A DNA stretch of 45,331 nucleotides from Acanthaster planci (GCF_001949145.1 NW_019091602.1:517559-562889), one strand, 5' to 3'. Counted from the stretch's first letter, positions 10,815 to 22,974 are shown. Notes: a model not told the origin generated them from the sequence alone. Program-made: numbers and translations.

Positions 10815-10950
10815 CCAATCACAAATAAGGGCAAGGTCCATTGTCACTGCCTATCAAATCGCCAGCAGGATTAGGATGAAAGCTAACAGCAGCCGCCGGC
10901 GATCACAATTTACGTCTGCCTGTTTGCAACAAGAGCGATCTGATTACAAG
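10815..10950 (+). promoter_or_regulatory. putative C1q promoter and 5'UTR exon, unit 1
   Basis: A CCAAT box (10815-10819, in GGGGCCAATCAC) is followed by a block conserved in unit 2, ending in ACAAG|GTAAGG, a strong splice donor at 10951. The C1q coding exon begins with ATG immediately after an acceptor (AATAG, 13121-13125), so an untranslated first exon is expected here. The transcription start is not defined and no conserved TATA box is seen. Confidence 0.45.
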
Positions 10951-13125
10951 GTAAGGCGTCTAAAACAGTTTACTTCATCCAGACAAGTTGTTACACTTTG
11001 CACAATGTTAAAGTCGTGTTTGTTTGCAAATGGTATATCGAGTTCAGAGTACTTCTGCAATATATTACACTACTGCCAAAAGCACTATCTAAGGAGCAGT
11101 AATAGGTCGATGAAAATTATTTCATTTGTAAGGTTAGGGAATATTGTTGCTGCATGAGCCAGGAAATAAATTAGCCTACGCCAATTTTATGACCTTAGAA
11201 CATATTTTTGTTTAACGAGCCTCGAAATAAATTCGCCAATTCTAGATTGTCGATTCTGAGTCTCTGCATACTGAATTGCACATAAATGTAACTACTATAT
11301 TTCAGCTATATCAACACTCAACCCAAATAGATTTATATAAGTATATACGTAATGGTGTCGATTTTGATTTTTCATAGTTGCCCTTACCAAGGGCGTAAAT
11401 TCCGACAGGAGTGAAAAGTATGATGTCCCCCACTTTTCGACTGGGAGAATGAGCTTTTGGATCAACACCCCCACACGTACATGTTTTTCATGAAAGGAGT
11501 TTTAAAAGTCGAAAATTGTAGTATTTTTCGAAATTTCAAACTATCAAAATGTTCTCAGTAGTGTAGGGAAAGCGGAGAGAAACTTTAATATGCTATGGAA
11601 TAAAGGTTTAAGGTGTAAGCATGGATAAGGTGTACATCTGTATTACACAAAGCTGCTCGGTGCCATGTAGTGTCCAGCAATCCTGCCCCTTCCGCTTATG
11701 GAGATTTTGATATAAGTATAAGGGACAGAAAACTGCACCACTAGCCCCAGTATGCCCAACAGGTAGAATGACCAACAGACTGACTGACAATTTGACCAAC
11801 CGATCGAAACCGGCAACATGCACCCCTGTCTGTGAGATCTCTCGTAGTACAATTTGCATATTTCTAGGTGTTGATAGAATTTATATAAACTTATATTTGA
11901 ACTTAACATGCATGTAAACCCTGCAACATCTTCATTCTTCCTTTCAATCTGTGGCCAGTATTATGAGACCAAATGATAATTATACATACGGGTGACAAAA
12001 TCGGGTTGTCTGTAGACTTCATCGCTCCAGTTTTTTTTGGATTGAGAAACAATTTGAATTAAAACTCTATTCTCAAAGTGACAATAATCTGCAATAGTTT
12101 TGTTGACAAAACATGACGAGTGATGTGAGGACACTGGTCATTATTGAAAGAGCGATTATTTTCTGATTTGTTTTACTGAATATAGTTCAAAGGGTGTATT
12201 GATAGAAGATAGAAAGATCATGGAAGAATCCGTCTCACAAAGTGCAAGGTGCAGACATTCAGCAATTTTGTTTTCCAAAATAATTTGATGAACATATCTA
12301 TAAAACATATTGTGTTGATTCAAACAGACAAAATAAGGAGGCCATTAATGGGCCATTACGCGTTTCGTGCAACTTTTGGAAGACCCAGACGAACTTTGAA
12401 TCTACCAGAGTAACCACTGGAAATTGAGCAAATGGACCAGGCAGAGATTAGAACTGAGCCAAACCGAACCAAACTGAAGGAGTTTGGCAAACAGACTTCT
12501 ACAAGTACATTTCAGAACTTTCAAATCTAGAAATCTAGAAAAGGCGTCATTTGGCGAGATTTAGCGGAAACAATGCATGAGGTTTGCTGTGAAACTGTGT
12601 TGTAACTAAAGTGATGAGTTATCTCATCTCAGCTCATCTCTCTTTTTATTTGTACGCTGCTTTGTTTATTCAACCTAATGAATTGAATGTAAAACTGGAA
12701 ACTGTCGTACCAACGAGCTCTCTTCAGAGGGCAGGATATATACATGGTCGATACACACAGTCCCAAAGACCCAGCGTTATATGTGACGTTACATATTTGA
12801 TGTACATAAAGACGAAGATAATAGACTTGTACGTGGACAGTATGGCCCCTAATGTAATTTTTCGATAAATATGACCTTCCTATTGGCATTTTTGTCCTGC
12901 ATACACTCCTTCCAAATCTTCATCCAACCACCGCAAATAAGAGGGGCAGGGCTTGATCAACTAGTAAATCCTCTCGGTCAGTGAGTGGACGGGGATCAGT
13001 CTAATCTCATTCTTGGATTTATGCAAGAAAAGAAAAAAAGTAAAAGGATCAACCTGGCTGCATCACAGTGGGTGCCATAGTTTCACAACCCTAACCTTCT
13101 TTAATTTTTGCAATGTTTTCAATAG

Positions 13126-13371
13126 ATGCATTTCTTTCTGGTAACCGTCCTTTCGTTTGGCATTGTTCTTGGGAACTGTGTCATGCTGCGACCTGCAAAT
13201 AACGAACTGGAGGAAAGGCAGGGATATGAGCCTGATAAAACTCTAAATAGTCCCAATCAGCAGTTGATAGCATTTACTGCTGTACGGACAACCGACTCGA
13301 AACCCTGCTACAACCACACAACACCTTTGGCCTTCGAGCAGACCCTGACACTTCTGCCAGGTACCAGGTGA
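13126..13371 (+). pseudogene. truncated C1q-domain gene, unit 1
   Basis: The open frame gives 81 aa: a hydrophobic signal peptide (MHFFLVTVLSFGIVLGN), a short acidic spacer, then the first C1q strands (IAFTAVRTTDS, CYNHTTPLAF, TLTLLPGT). It then stops. Compared with the intact gene at 18901, the sequence after LLPGT jumps to what corresponds to the 3' flank, so about 0.35 kb coding for the remaining hundred residues of the C1q fold is deleted. The stop lies in CCAG|GTGAAA, which could serve as a splice donor, but no second exon is seen. The ATG sits directly after an acceptor, as in the intact copy. Confidence 0.8.
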
Positions 13372-13452
13372 AAACTATTTGCCGACCCTTTGGGGTTAAG
13401 TGTTTTAAATAGAGTGCTTTAACGGACGCTTTCGCTGTGTTGATAGTCAGCT

Positions 13453-13562
13453 ATTGGGTCTGTTCGATTAGCTTTCCAGGGGGAACCTGATTTGGAGATG
13501 GAGAAGGTGGGGACGAGGTTAAACTCTTGTCAGCGAGTGGAAGTTAATTAAACGCACCCAAT
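13453..13562. mobile_element. short TIR element (MITE), unit 1
   Basis: The left end ATTGGGTCTGTTCGATTAGC and the reverse complement of the right end (AATTGGGTGCGTTTAATTAA) match. The element is about 110 bp and non-coding. The same element sits at the equivalent place behind the intact C1q gene (19619-19745), so it was inserted before the segmental duplication. Confidence 0.6.
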
Positions 13563-14790
13563 TTTTTTGGTTTACTGTTTATATGTTTGTTTCTTTTTTT
13601 GCAAAATTGTGAAAGCAGCATGTTTGCTTTGAAATTTTTCTGTGCTTAATTCCATGACCGTAAATTACCATAGATCATCAACTCAAACAATCTGTGCAGA
13701 AATTAATTGAGTTTTTCTTGCCAGAATGTTACGTGTTAGCTCCTGAATTGGACAAATGTATGTGCTTTTAAATTATTGTATACAAAGAAATGGCGTTGCA
13801 TGGATCCTTGAAGCTTCAATGACACAAAATTGTAGTAGCTGCGTAGCTGAATAATAACGTAACTGCCTTTTTTTCAGTGACACTGAAAATCTGGTTGGAG
13901 AAAATACAAAAGGCATGCTTTTGTTTTTTCTCCAAACAAATAATTTTGATTCTTTTATGGTTACAGAGATGAAATGTTGTGACTTGCTATATCAAAATTA
14001 TAAATATTCGTATTACATCTAATAGTGAAGCCTCCACTGGAATTTTGTATACTTTACTGTCTGTGGAATTGACTTCCCGATCCCTTGTATCTGGAAATTC
14101 AATTTGAAATTCAAATTTGGACAGATAACTCAAATTCTCCTTCACAACTGATGTCTGATTTGTATCCCTATACTGATAATGGTGGATTTCGACGGCGTAG
14201 TTTTATCTGCTTGTAATATTTTCTGTTTATTTAGACTGCTTCAATAGCTGCGCGCACCACGCAGATTTGGCTCTCGTTTATGGTACGGTATGTCAATGAA
14301 AACGTACTATTAACAAACGATGGTCAGCCAACGATCGTTAAAATACAAACTCAAATTTCTGTTTTATCGAAAACTCCAACATTCTGGGCGAATATATTTT
14401 AAAGACAAACCGATGGTGTTATTTACTTTCTTTTATGTAAGACTTCTGGCAGCAGTTTTGTTTTGTGATTTTTCTAATGGTGTCACCTACCTTTGAAATG
14501 AGAATATTTTTGAACAGGGCCATTGAAATCGCCAGTGTTCGTCTTAACATCTACATCTACCGTATAACATGCTGAGTATTAGCCGTAATGTCCAAGACTG
14601 CCATATGAATAAAAGATTTTAATGGAAACAGTCCCACCGATGTGGATTAAGGTGCATTATTACAAAAAAAAACAACATTTAGGCAGTAATTTTATCACTC
14701 ATAAAATATTGAAAGGGTCTGGGAAACTTTATTGTTTGAAGTCAAGCTGAAGAAGGAACAATAAGAAGACTATTTCACAAGCTTAACGTC
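13563..14790. other. 3' flank of the truncated C1q copy
   Basis: Non-coding. The section from about 14170 on aligns with 20410-20960 of unit 2. No gene is seen. Confidence 0.5.
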
Positions 14791-15282
14791 TCTTAGTTGC
14801 CTTGCAAGTCTGCATCTACTGTGTTTCGCTACAGAAAGAATGTTAAAATTGAACAATGCATGGAACAACTAACGCGGTTCAAACCTGTTAATGCTTATTG
14901 CTGGTATCAATGTAGCCTAGAAATCGAGCATGAATGAGGCGGGCGATGATGAGAAACTTTGCATATCCTTGAGGCTGTATGAAATTCTGGTAGAGCTCAT
15001 CAGAACGCTGAGAGCTGGAAACGCCCAACGGGAATCCATGGCCATATTGTTTATATAACACACATAAATATCTCATGTCCAAAGCTTAAAGCCAGGCCAC
15101 AAAGTCACGAAATACGCACATAAACTGCAAGTAACGAAGAGACTGACAAGATTGTTTAAAAAGGGGCCGATCCCTCTGAGCCTCATGTAAATCAGGTTCA
15201 TATACCGAAATACAAAACATTGATTGGATAAAACATTTGAAATATGCGATAAAGGTACAAAGTTGCTCCTGCTGCGAAGCTT
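14791..15282. other. inter-unit spacer
   Basis: No gene recognised between the two duplication units. Minus-strand frames at 14888-15082 and 15073-15411 are unsupported. Confidence 0.4.
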
Positions 15283-15560
15283 GGGGATGTTGAGAAACCA
15301 CAAATGAAGTGGATGGTAAAATGGAGGTTCAATTAAAACACATTTGAAACACAATCCCGGAGATGAACAGCGTCCTCTTGAATTGTTTGGAAGTTGGTTT
15401 GGGGTGAACACTCGAATAAATTAATTAATTGGACTCTCAGAAAAACGTTATAGTCTTGAACCCAAGCCAACTTCCAAACAATTCAAGAGGACCCTGTTAG
15501 TTAGTGGAATTGAAACTCCATTTTTCCATCCACTTCTTCATCAGTGGTTTCTCAAAACGA
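15283..15560. repeat. long imperfect inverted repeat
   Basis: Arms at about 15283-15402 and 15461-15560 are reverse complements. For example TCCTCTTGAATTGTTTGGAA pairs with TTCCAAACAATTCAAGAGGA, and AGTGGATGGTAAAATGGAGG pairs with CTCCATTTTTCCATCCACTT. The loop is about 58 bases. Arms of about 100 bases could form a large cruciform. It is probably a fold-back transposon copy, and no coding is seen. Confidence 0.75.
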
Positions 15561-16026
15561 AACTCATTTCTCTCCACTAATTCATTATAGAGATATAGGA
15601 TGTTGGGGCTTTTTTTTAATTTTTTTATTTTTGCTTTTTGTTTTGGTAAGGCACAGTTTATCCCGATCAATCAAGCAGGTTGTCAACTAACAGTCGCTCT
15701 AATGCAACCTATGTCTCAGTTGACTGGGAACTTAAAGACTGAACGTTTCTGTTACTGGCAACCATTTGGTGGCGCTCTGCATTGTGAATCGCGCTTATTT
15801 TCTGGCTAGGCAGTCATCCTTTAGAGATAGTGACTCCATGCGTCGTCTGTGGTTGGGCAACGTGCAATAGTCTTGCGCATATTTGATGCTAAACAACAAC
15901 TAGAATAGAAACAAGATTCATTTTTTTTCAATTAGGGGTCAGAAATACACATTGTATTAAAAGATGATAAATTTCTCGACGCTGATGTGTTTTGTAAAAT
16001 TAGCGTTTGTTTTGACCATGCAGGGG

Positions 16027-16186
16027 CCAATCAAAAACCAGGACAAGGTCCATGGTCACTGCCTCTCAAATCACTAGCAGAATTTAAACTACAAGAAGCC
16101 GGCCGCCGGCTGCACTCCTGACAGCGATTACAACCCATGTCTGGCTTCTTGCAACAAGAGCGTTTTGTTTCCTTAAAAGTTACAAG
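16027..16186 (+). promoter_or_regulatory. putative C1q promoter and 5'UTR exon, unit 2
   Basis: A CCAAT box (16027-16031, GGGGCCAATCAA) opens a conserved block ending in ACAAG|GTAAGACG, a strong donor at 16187. The next acceptor in the conserved series is AATAG at 18896-18900, directly before the C1q ATG. I infer a non-coding first exon here and an intron of about 2.7 kb. A GCCGGCCGCCGGC palindrome lies within the exon. Confidence 0.45.
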
Positions 16187-16510
16187 GTAAGACGTCTAAA
16201 ACAGTTTACTTCATTCAGAATGTTGTTACAGTTTTAGCAAATGTTGCCTTTTTCCCTTTTTTTTGCAAATGGAATCGGAGATAAGAATACTTCTGCAACA
16301 AATTATCTAGCCCTTAAAAGCATAATCTGAATGGTAATCTTGGGGAATATGTTGTCATTTGTGAGCTTAGAGGTGGGTGTTTGTTTTTGGAATGAACCGC
16401 AAAATAAGTTTCGTCAATTTACACAGCTGAACCATTGCGTAACCAAATTGTACATAACTGTCGCTGTTTTTATTTCAGCCACACCCACACTCTGTGAAGT
16501 GTGTATTTAC

Positions 16511-16666
16511 CTGCAACTGGGGACCCCCTATTGTTCCTCTTTTGTTTGTACTATAACTTTTTTAGAAGACCACCCATATGTTTTGTACACAGTTGTCAAT
16601 CGGGGACCCTCTGTCAATCGGGGACCTTATTGTCCTCTATTGTTCAAGGTCCCCAACTGAATGCAG
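16511..16666 (+). mobile_element. 156-bp TIR element (MITE family A)
   Basis: It begins CTGCAACTGGGGACC and ends GGTCCCCAACTGAATGCAG, giving terminal inverted repeats. Internally TCAATCGGGGACC occurs twice in tandem. A second copy lies in opposite orientation at 28328-28473. Both copies are flanked by GTGTGTATTT on one side and CA-rich sequence on the other, so the mobile unit may be slightly larger than the TIRs mark. Confidence 0.7.
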
Positions 16667-18840
16667 AAACAAACTCACACACACGCAGTTGTGTACATAA
16701 AGGTATATTTTTCTTGTATCTTTTTGTGCTGGTTTTCATTTCTCCGAAAAAATATCTTTGCCCCAATCGGAAGCGTAAATTCAGATAGAGACAGGGAGAA
16801 TAATTATAATTAGGCCTATTAGCTATTTGATCATCGCCAGCGCCACACAGACTAATAGAAAAATCGGAATTTCTGGTAGTTTCAGAAATTCACAACCACA
16901 AAATGCATTCGCTAATACTGAAACGGAGAGAAAAAACTTTACTTATTTGCCATTTTAAAGTAATGGGGCTGATGATATACATATACATCGGTATTATCTG
17001 TCGGTCATTCGCCGACCGACTGACCAACTGACACTGGGCTGACTGACAGACGACTGATAACCAGCATGTACCCATGGGATCTTCCGAAGTATAAATTCTA
17101 AATTTTAAGCTGCTCATTCATTTGTTAAAAAGTAAATTCAACCAATATCCTACAACATCCCTCCTTTCAATCCCTGACCAGCGATATGAGACCGAATGTT
17201 ATGCATACAGATATGCGATTGTTCAGAAACAAGCGTAGTTCTGTCAAACTTGGACCATAATTATTTGTTAAGTATTATGGAAATCGAATATTTTATCCTT
17301 TTGCGATATTTGTTTTTACTGTTATGTTCAATTTTAATGAATTGAACAAAATGCATCAAAACTCTGTTCTAAAACTAAAAATAATTTCTGCATTTTTTAA
17401 ATATGATGATGTGGCATTAAGCAGACCGGCTGTTGTGATTGAAACAGCGTTTATCTCTTGATAAGTTTTATTGATTACAGTTCAAAGGGCGTATTGACAG
17501 GGGAGAAAGAAGACAGAATCTGTCTCACAAAATGCAAGGTGCGGACAATCAACCATTGTGTTTTCCAAAATAATTTGATTATTATCTGAAGAAAAAATTG
17601 TGATTTAAATAGACCGACAAACTAATTTCATATATTCTGAATCATGCAGCTACTTTTACTGCAAAATTGCGGGGAATCAATTACGGCCATATGCAGATGG
17701 TGCAACATTTAGAAGACCCAGACGAGGCTCAGGGCTGACACAATAAACGCTGAAAATTAAAAAAATGCCCCTGACAAAAATTGGGACTGAAACTAAGCCA
17801 AACCAATCCGCTCAGAACCTAAATATCCCCTCGTCGATTAAAAAGATCAATATTTGGCGGGAGTGTTTATTTTGTTGTAAGCGATGCGTCCCAACGCGTG
17901 CTTTTCACAGTCAATCAGCGAAGTTCAGTTCAGACCGAGGGTGCCTGCGTTGCGCCCTCTCGGTCCATTTTGAGGCTCATAAACTTCAACCGGTACTTTT
18001 TACAACTTCCGTCTAAAAGTGTGGTTGACAATCAGGACAAACTGAGAAAGGCAACTGAACTAAGGCAATGGATTCCCTCAAGCTTATTAAGGAGCACCAA
18101 ACAACGGTACATCGTGTAGTACGTTATCTCTCTCTTGGTCTGCCTGTATTGGTTTCTTTCATTTTACTAAAACTGAAAGAAAATGCAAAAACGCTGAGGC
18201 ATACTGTGGATAGTCAGCAATAATGTGAACGCGTCAGATTCAGCTGCTACCAGTTGCGAGATGTTAATATCCGAACTTCTTTTTTCTCATCAAGTTATCT
18301 TGAAAAAGTGTCGTTTGGCGACAGTTCATTTTTGACGACAAAAACTAATCAATTTGCTTCGACGCAAAGTATTTGCTGTAGTGACGGCAAGTAATTAATT
18401 TTGGTAAATCGAGTAACGGTATTATTTTTGTCCTTATCCGTACACTTTTTTCCAAAAGGCCTGATGATGAACGACCCCGTACAGAAAAGAACATATGTTT
18501 GGCCTACAAACACGTTCCCACTTTTTTTTTTCTCTATTTACCGTCCTTTCCCTGTTCATTACCCCTTGCTGCATGCATTCTGCTATTGTGCAGAGTTAAC
18601 TAAATTGTAGCTGATAGAATATTTCACCCTCAAACTCCACATCAAACCCCCAAATTCCGTAAATAAAGAGGTTTAATCAAAACGGCAAATCGTCTTTGTC
18701 CACAAGTGGATGAACATGTATTTTCTTTCCCTCGGAATTTACGCTAGAGGTATAGGAAGAGGACCAATCGTATTGCATCTGACTGTACCTCTGTAGGGAG
18801 ATGAAAACCTTTACACAAAACGCTGTTCAGTTAAGGGTGT
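16667..18840. other. inferred C1q intron 1, unit 2
   Basis: This lies between the conserved donor at 16187 and the acceptor at 18900. It holds blocks shared with unit 1 (for example 17480-17580 with 12190-12290). The open frames here (17765-18016, 17898-18119, 18401-18610) overlap one another and carry no motif. Confidence 0.45.
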
Positions 18841-18900
18841 CGTTTGTTGCAACAGTTCCAAAACCCTAACTTTCTTCAATTTTTGAAATGTTTCGAATAG

Positions 18901-19443
18901 ATGCATTTCTTTCTGGTAAACGTCCTTTTGTTCGGCTGTCTTCTTGGAAACTTTGTCATGCTGCGACCTGTGAACAATGAACTGGACGAAGGGCGAGAAT
19001 ATGAGAGCGAGGAAACTCTTGATAGACCCAATCAGCAGTCGATAGCTTTTACTGCTGTGAGGACAAACGACACGGATCCCTGCTACAATCACACAACCCC
19101 TTTGGCCTTCCAGCAGACTTTGACACTTCTGCCAGGTACTAGCTTTGATCTCAAGAATGGTACGTTTACCTGTACTGTGCCAGGGACCTACGCGTTCTCG
19201 TTCTCGGTGTACAAAAATGGTCCCGGTCCCGTTCCCGCGCTTTACGTTCATCTAAAGAAAAACAACGAATGGATTGTCTCTGGTAGCAGTGGTTATCCAA
19301 GTCACTATGAGCAGGTGTCTGGGAGTGCAGTGCTTGTTCTCCAGCGAGGAGACGAAGTGTATTTGACCTTATATGGTAGTGTGGCCGGTGGTGACTTCTA
19401 TCACTTCAACTCCTTCAGCGGCTTCTTGCTTTACGCCAGTTAA
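18901..19443 (+). CDS. secreted C1q-domain protein (collagen-less)
   Basis: An intact 180-aa frame. Residues 1-18 are a hydrophobic signal peptide (MHFFLVNVLLFGCLLGN). Residues 19-47 are a short polar spacer with no Gly-X-Y repeats. Residues 48-180 form a complete globular C1q domain: IAFTAVRTND at the start, FTCTVPGTYAFSFSVYKNG in the central strands, LVLQRGDEVYLTL late, and the closing FNSFSGFLLYAS. Possible N-glycosylation sites are NDT, NHT and NGT. The start follows directly on a branch-point/pyrimidine/AG series (CCCTAAC ... AATAG, 18896-18900), so a 5'UTR exon upstream is likely. Family members are secreted pattern-recognition or trimeric adhesive proteins, and a humoral recognition role is inferred. 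A possible AATAAA lies at 20234. Confidence 0.9.
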   Translation: MHFFLVNVLLFGCLLGNFVMLRPVNNELDEGREYESEETLDRPNQQSIAFTAVRTNDTDPCYNHTTPLAFQQTLTLLPGTSFDLKNGTFTCTVPGTYAFSFSVYKNGPGPVPALYVHLKKNNEWIVSGSSGYPSHYEQVSGSAVLVLQRGDEVYLTLYGSVAGGDFYHFNSFSGFLLYAS

Positions 19444-19618
19444 TTGATTGGTCCAAGTGACCAACATTCTTTGTGTGCAACCTAATGCGATTAATTGATC
19501 TATGTATGGCAAGTGTTTAACGCCTCTTCGGGCTAGCCAAGTGTTATAAAGGGCACTTTTTTAATCATTTGAAATGACTGAGGGCGCTTTTGCTGTAATG
19601 TCAGTCTGGGAGGACACT

Positions 19619-19745
19619 ATTGGGCTTATTCAATGGGGAAATTCTAACCTTGGGATGGCCAGGTGTACCAAGTCAAACAAGTGAGATGTTGGGGTTCGAG
19701 GTAAACCCAAATCAGCCAGTGGAAGCTAATCGAACGTACCCCATT
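19619..19745. mobile_element. short TIR element (MITE), unit 2
   Basis: Counterpart of 13453-13562. It starts ATTGGGCTTATTCAATGGGG, and its right end reads, as reverse complement, GGGGTACGTTCGATTAGCTT. Non-coding, and located 175 bp behind the C1q stop codon. Confidence 0.55.
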
Positions 19746-20980
19746 CATTCCAAACCATGGGGGGTTCAAAATAGTGGAACCAACATTTTCGAATTAAATT
19801 CTCTAGACTTATTGCCATGAGCTCGCACAGCAATGGATCATCAAAGAAAAACAATTAAGGCCCAACTATGTAAGAAATCCTAATATTTATTTTGCAAAAA
19901 GCAAAGTCATGGAGTTTTTCTCTGGAATGACATTATGATTTATGGATAGTCATTAATGACTGTATGGAAACATATGTTATTGTATTGACCTTGTTAAGCG
20001 TTAATGACATCAACTTGTAGTGGACATGATGCGTAGGAGAAATATACTTGCTTCAAAATTGCTTGTTTACGTCTTTTGAGTGTTCCAGAAAACAAGTTAA
20101 GATCGATGCTTTTCCGGCTACAAGAATGGAATGTTCTGACAAGGGTATATCGAAATTTTATATATACATATTAACAAAAACTTCCGGAATTATCAAAGAA
20201 GATGAAGACAAATGAGATAAAGTTATAAAATATAATAAAAAGGGGAAACCTAGGGTCTGTATTAAGTTTGAGTTGTAAACTTTACTTGCTGTTGATGATT
20301 TCTCACTTCATCAGGAAATTCAACCCAAAAAGGAATTGTTATCTTTTCCACATTCTCTTTTTCATCATTTATGTCACACTTATTTTCCTCTTTTTAATTA
20401 AAGTTAACCATGCGTTTGGTGATTTTCGACGTCGTATTTTTTTCTGATCTTAACATAAAACATTTATGCAGAATGATTCAAGAGCTGTACACTCTACACA
20501 AAAGAATAGGTGGACGTTAACGTGTTCAATATGTAAAGATTAACGTATCAGTTAAACAAAAACTCTCGCCAAAAAGGCAGATATATTTACATATTGGCCA
20601 ATAATGTCTTTGAAGTAAGATTTTTTCAAGGATTATTCAGGAGTCCCGTTTTTGTGATTTTACGGATGGTAAAAGATACTTTTGAAATGATAAGAATTTA
20701 CCAGTTTGATGATTCACAGGGCCATTGAAATCAAGAGTGTTCGTCTTGATATCTATATTAATTGTAAAATACTTGATATAAGCCATAAATCTAAAATTGA
20801 ATAAAATTAAAAATTTCAAAAAATAATTCCCAGTTGTCTGGATAATGGTGCATTTGTTGCAAAAGGTTTTGTGGGCAGTTATGTTGTCATTCACGAAACA
20901 CTGAAGGAGTCTCAGAAATCGTTTGTTCTTTGAAGCTGATCTGAAGAATAAACAAGTGTAATTAACAAACTGAACGTTTT

Positions 20981-22363
20981 GTTACCATATTTTCCATATT
21001 TTGCCATTTTCCCAAAACCTGTCAAGGCGTAGTCTTGGCGTGCACCAACCACTTGCATTTATAAACATTGTCAAACTCGAATTCTAAACTCCAGAATCCA
21101 ATCTATCACGGGATTACGTGGAGCATCGGCCATAGGAAATCATATCAGGTCAGACTTGAAAAGGGCAACAGAACCTGAACACCTGCGTGCATTATGCATT
21201 CAATGCAGAGTGTTTATTTTCCAGAGACCTTAACAGATCCATGCAGTAAAAATTACTGAAACCCACTTTTGGTATATTCCAGACAACTATCGGCTTTGCA
21301 GTTTCAATGTCATTCAGAAAAGACATTGTTCAGTTTATACCTTCAATTCAATTGCAGTTAAATTCAATTCACTTTGTTTCAATTGAATCAAATCCAGTTA
21401 ACCTACGTGAAGTGGAAATATAGCTTTTTTAATCAATAGAATTTGTACAGAAGTCAATGCTGAGACTGTACATGTTACCCTAAATCAACTCACTGAACAT
21501 TTCGTTGAGGGTAGTCCACAATCCACACATGTCTCACTGTTTGAGTAATGATCTTTCAGTAGCCCAGCCTGATAGGAAATCTAAGCAGTTTCAACAGATT
21601 GTGACAGTTCAACAGCTAAAGGTTTTGTCATTTCTGAAAGTAGCTAAAACACATGCATTATACAAATATCCCATTTCTCTCAATATAACCGCAAAAAAGG
21701 TCAGAGTACCGTCACGGTACCCTTTTTCTAGTGGGGGGACCAAGTAAACAACAATTTGACCCCCCCAAAAAAAAACAAACAATGAAACTACCCAGACAGC
21801 TGTCTAGACATAGCTCAGAGGCACATCAAAGAGACCGAACATTGATATAAGACAGGCCCTGGCTTGCCCAAGCACCGTTTCTGTAAACAATCCGATAAGG
21901 CCACGTGGCAGAGAGATTAGTACATAGTTCAATGGGACTCATTGGCTGGAGGCTGGCTTTGGCGAAACTTATATCAGCCAAGGGGAAGTCCCTACCTTAA
22001 AGGTGACTAAACTAGGTTATTCAGCATGGGCAGAGGTAGGAATAGATGGATGGTCATCGCATTTGGCCGTAATTTTTTTTTAATTAAGACATTGCGAAAA
22101 TGGCCGTCCATGGCTGACGGACGTTGCTCTATGGAAAGGAAAAAGTATTAAACTACATCAGGATACTATGAACTCATAAGCTTGAAACATAAAGTATTGT
22201 GGCGAAACAGTCTGTGGACTGACGCAAGTTTAGTAATACATGTCTTGTTCCCTGACGCGCGGCGCATCCATTGGCGCGTAGTCAGTAATTTGGTAGTTAG
22301 TTCGTCTCCAGGCGTCGTGGTAGAAGCATCGCAGTGCAGATAGAGCGAAACGCTTATTCAGCG
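20981..22363. other. non-coding stretch before the gap
   Basis: No gene recognised. It contains AATTCAATT-rich low-complexity sequence (21340-21400), a 15-base perfect palindrome with a 1-base loop (GTACCGTCACGGTAC at about 21706), and poly-C/poly-A tracts at 21760-21780. Confidence 0.45.
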
Positions 22364-22662
22364 NNNNNNNNNNNNNNNNNNNNNNNNNNNNNNNNNNNNN
22401 NNNNNNNNNNNNNNNNNNNNNNNNNNNNNNNNNNNNNNNNNNNNNNNNNNNNNNNNNNNNNNNNNNNNNNNNNNNNNNNNNNNNNNNNNNNNNNNNNNNN
22501 NNNNNNNNNNNNNNNNNNNNNNNNNNNNNNNNNNNNNNNNNNNNNNNNNNNNNNNNNNNNNNNNNNNNNNNNNNNNNNNNNNNNNNNNNNNNNNNNNNNN
22601 NNNNNNNNNNNNNNNNNNNNNNNNNNNNNNNNNNNNNNNNNNNNNNNNNNNNNNNNNNNNNN
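22364..22662. other. assembly gap (N run)
   Basis: 299 consecutive N. Frames crossing it are meaningless. Confidence 1.
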
Positions 22663-22694
22663 AATTGATCACTCGCATAAATTGATTGCTGTGT

Positions 22695-22974
22695 TGAGGT
22701 TTATTAGTCACAGACCTGGATGCACAGTTGAAGCTTATACATGTACTGTGAGGTAGACTTGGGTCAATAAAACAGTTGTTGTTGTTGCTCTCTAAGACAC
22801 TATGTGTACTGAGGTTTATTGAGATTTACCTGACTTGGTAGATTGGTAGCCACGTTGATTGTCATTCCTTTAGGGTTGGTATATTTCCAACAAACGGACA
22901 TTCCTAGAGTCCTCCGTTCGTGACATAATCCCCCCTTGTGTGTACATAGCCTTTCATGTGCATGTGAGGTTTAT
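22695..22974 (-). repeat. three AATAAACCTCA motifs, possible LTR remnant
   Basis: The 11-mer AATAAACCTCA appears three times on the minus strand (22705-22695, 22820-22810, 22974-22964) within 280 bases. Each copy contains a poly(A)-signal hexamer. Such a layout could come from an LTR or from repeated 3' ends of a retroelement next to the assembly gap. No coding part of an element is seen. Confidence 0.35.

Larger units (their letters stand above)
10255..14790 (+). repeat. tandem segmental duplication, unit 1
   Basis: This unit shares ordered blocks with 15640-20980. Examples are GGCCAATCA with the following 150 bases, TTACAAGGTAAG-CGTCTAAAACAGTTTACTTCAT, CAAAGGGTGTATTGATAG with CCAAAATAATTTGAT, the C1q exon, and CAGGGCCATTGAAATC with TGTTCGTCTT. 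The unit is roughly 4.5 kb and its C1q gene is truncated. Non-coding similarity is clearly lower than exon similarity, so the duplication is old. Confidence 0.75.
15640..20980 (+). repeat. tandem segmental duplication, unit 2
   Basis: This is the counterpart of 10255-14790 and contains the intact C1q gene. It is longer than unit 1, partly because of a MITE at 16511-16666 and partly because the C1q exon is complete. The order and orientation of shared blocks are kept throughout, which indicates a head-to-tail duplication. Confidence 0.75.

Noticed and set aside
18811-19251. 146-codon minus-strand open frame
   Set aside because: It is the antisense shadow of the C1q coding exon and has no motif of its own.
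22334-22756. open frames across the N run
   Set aside because: The frames exist only because N codons contain no stops.
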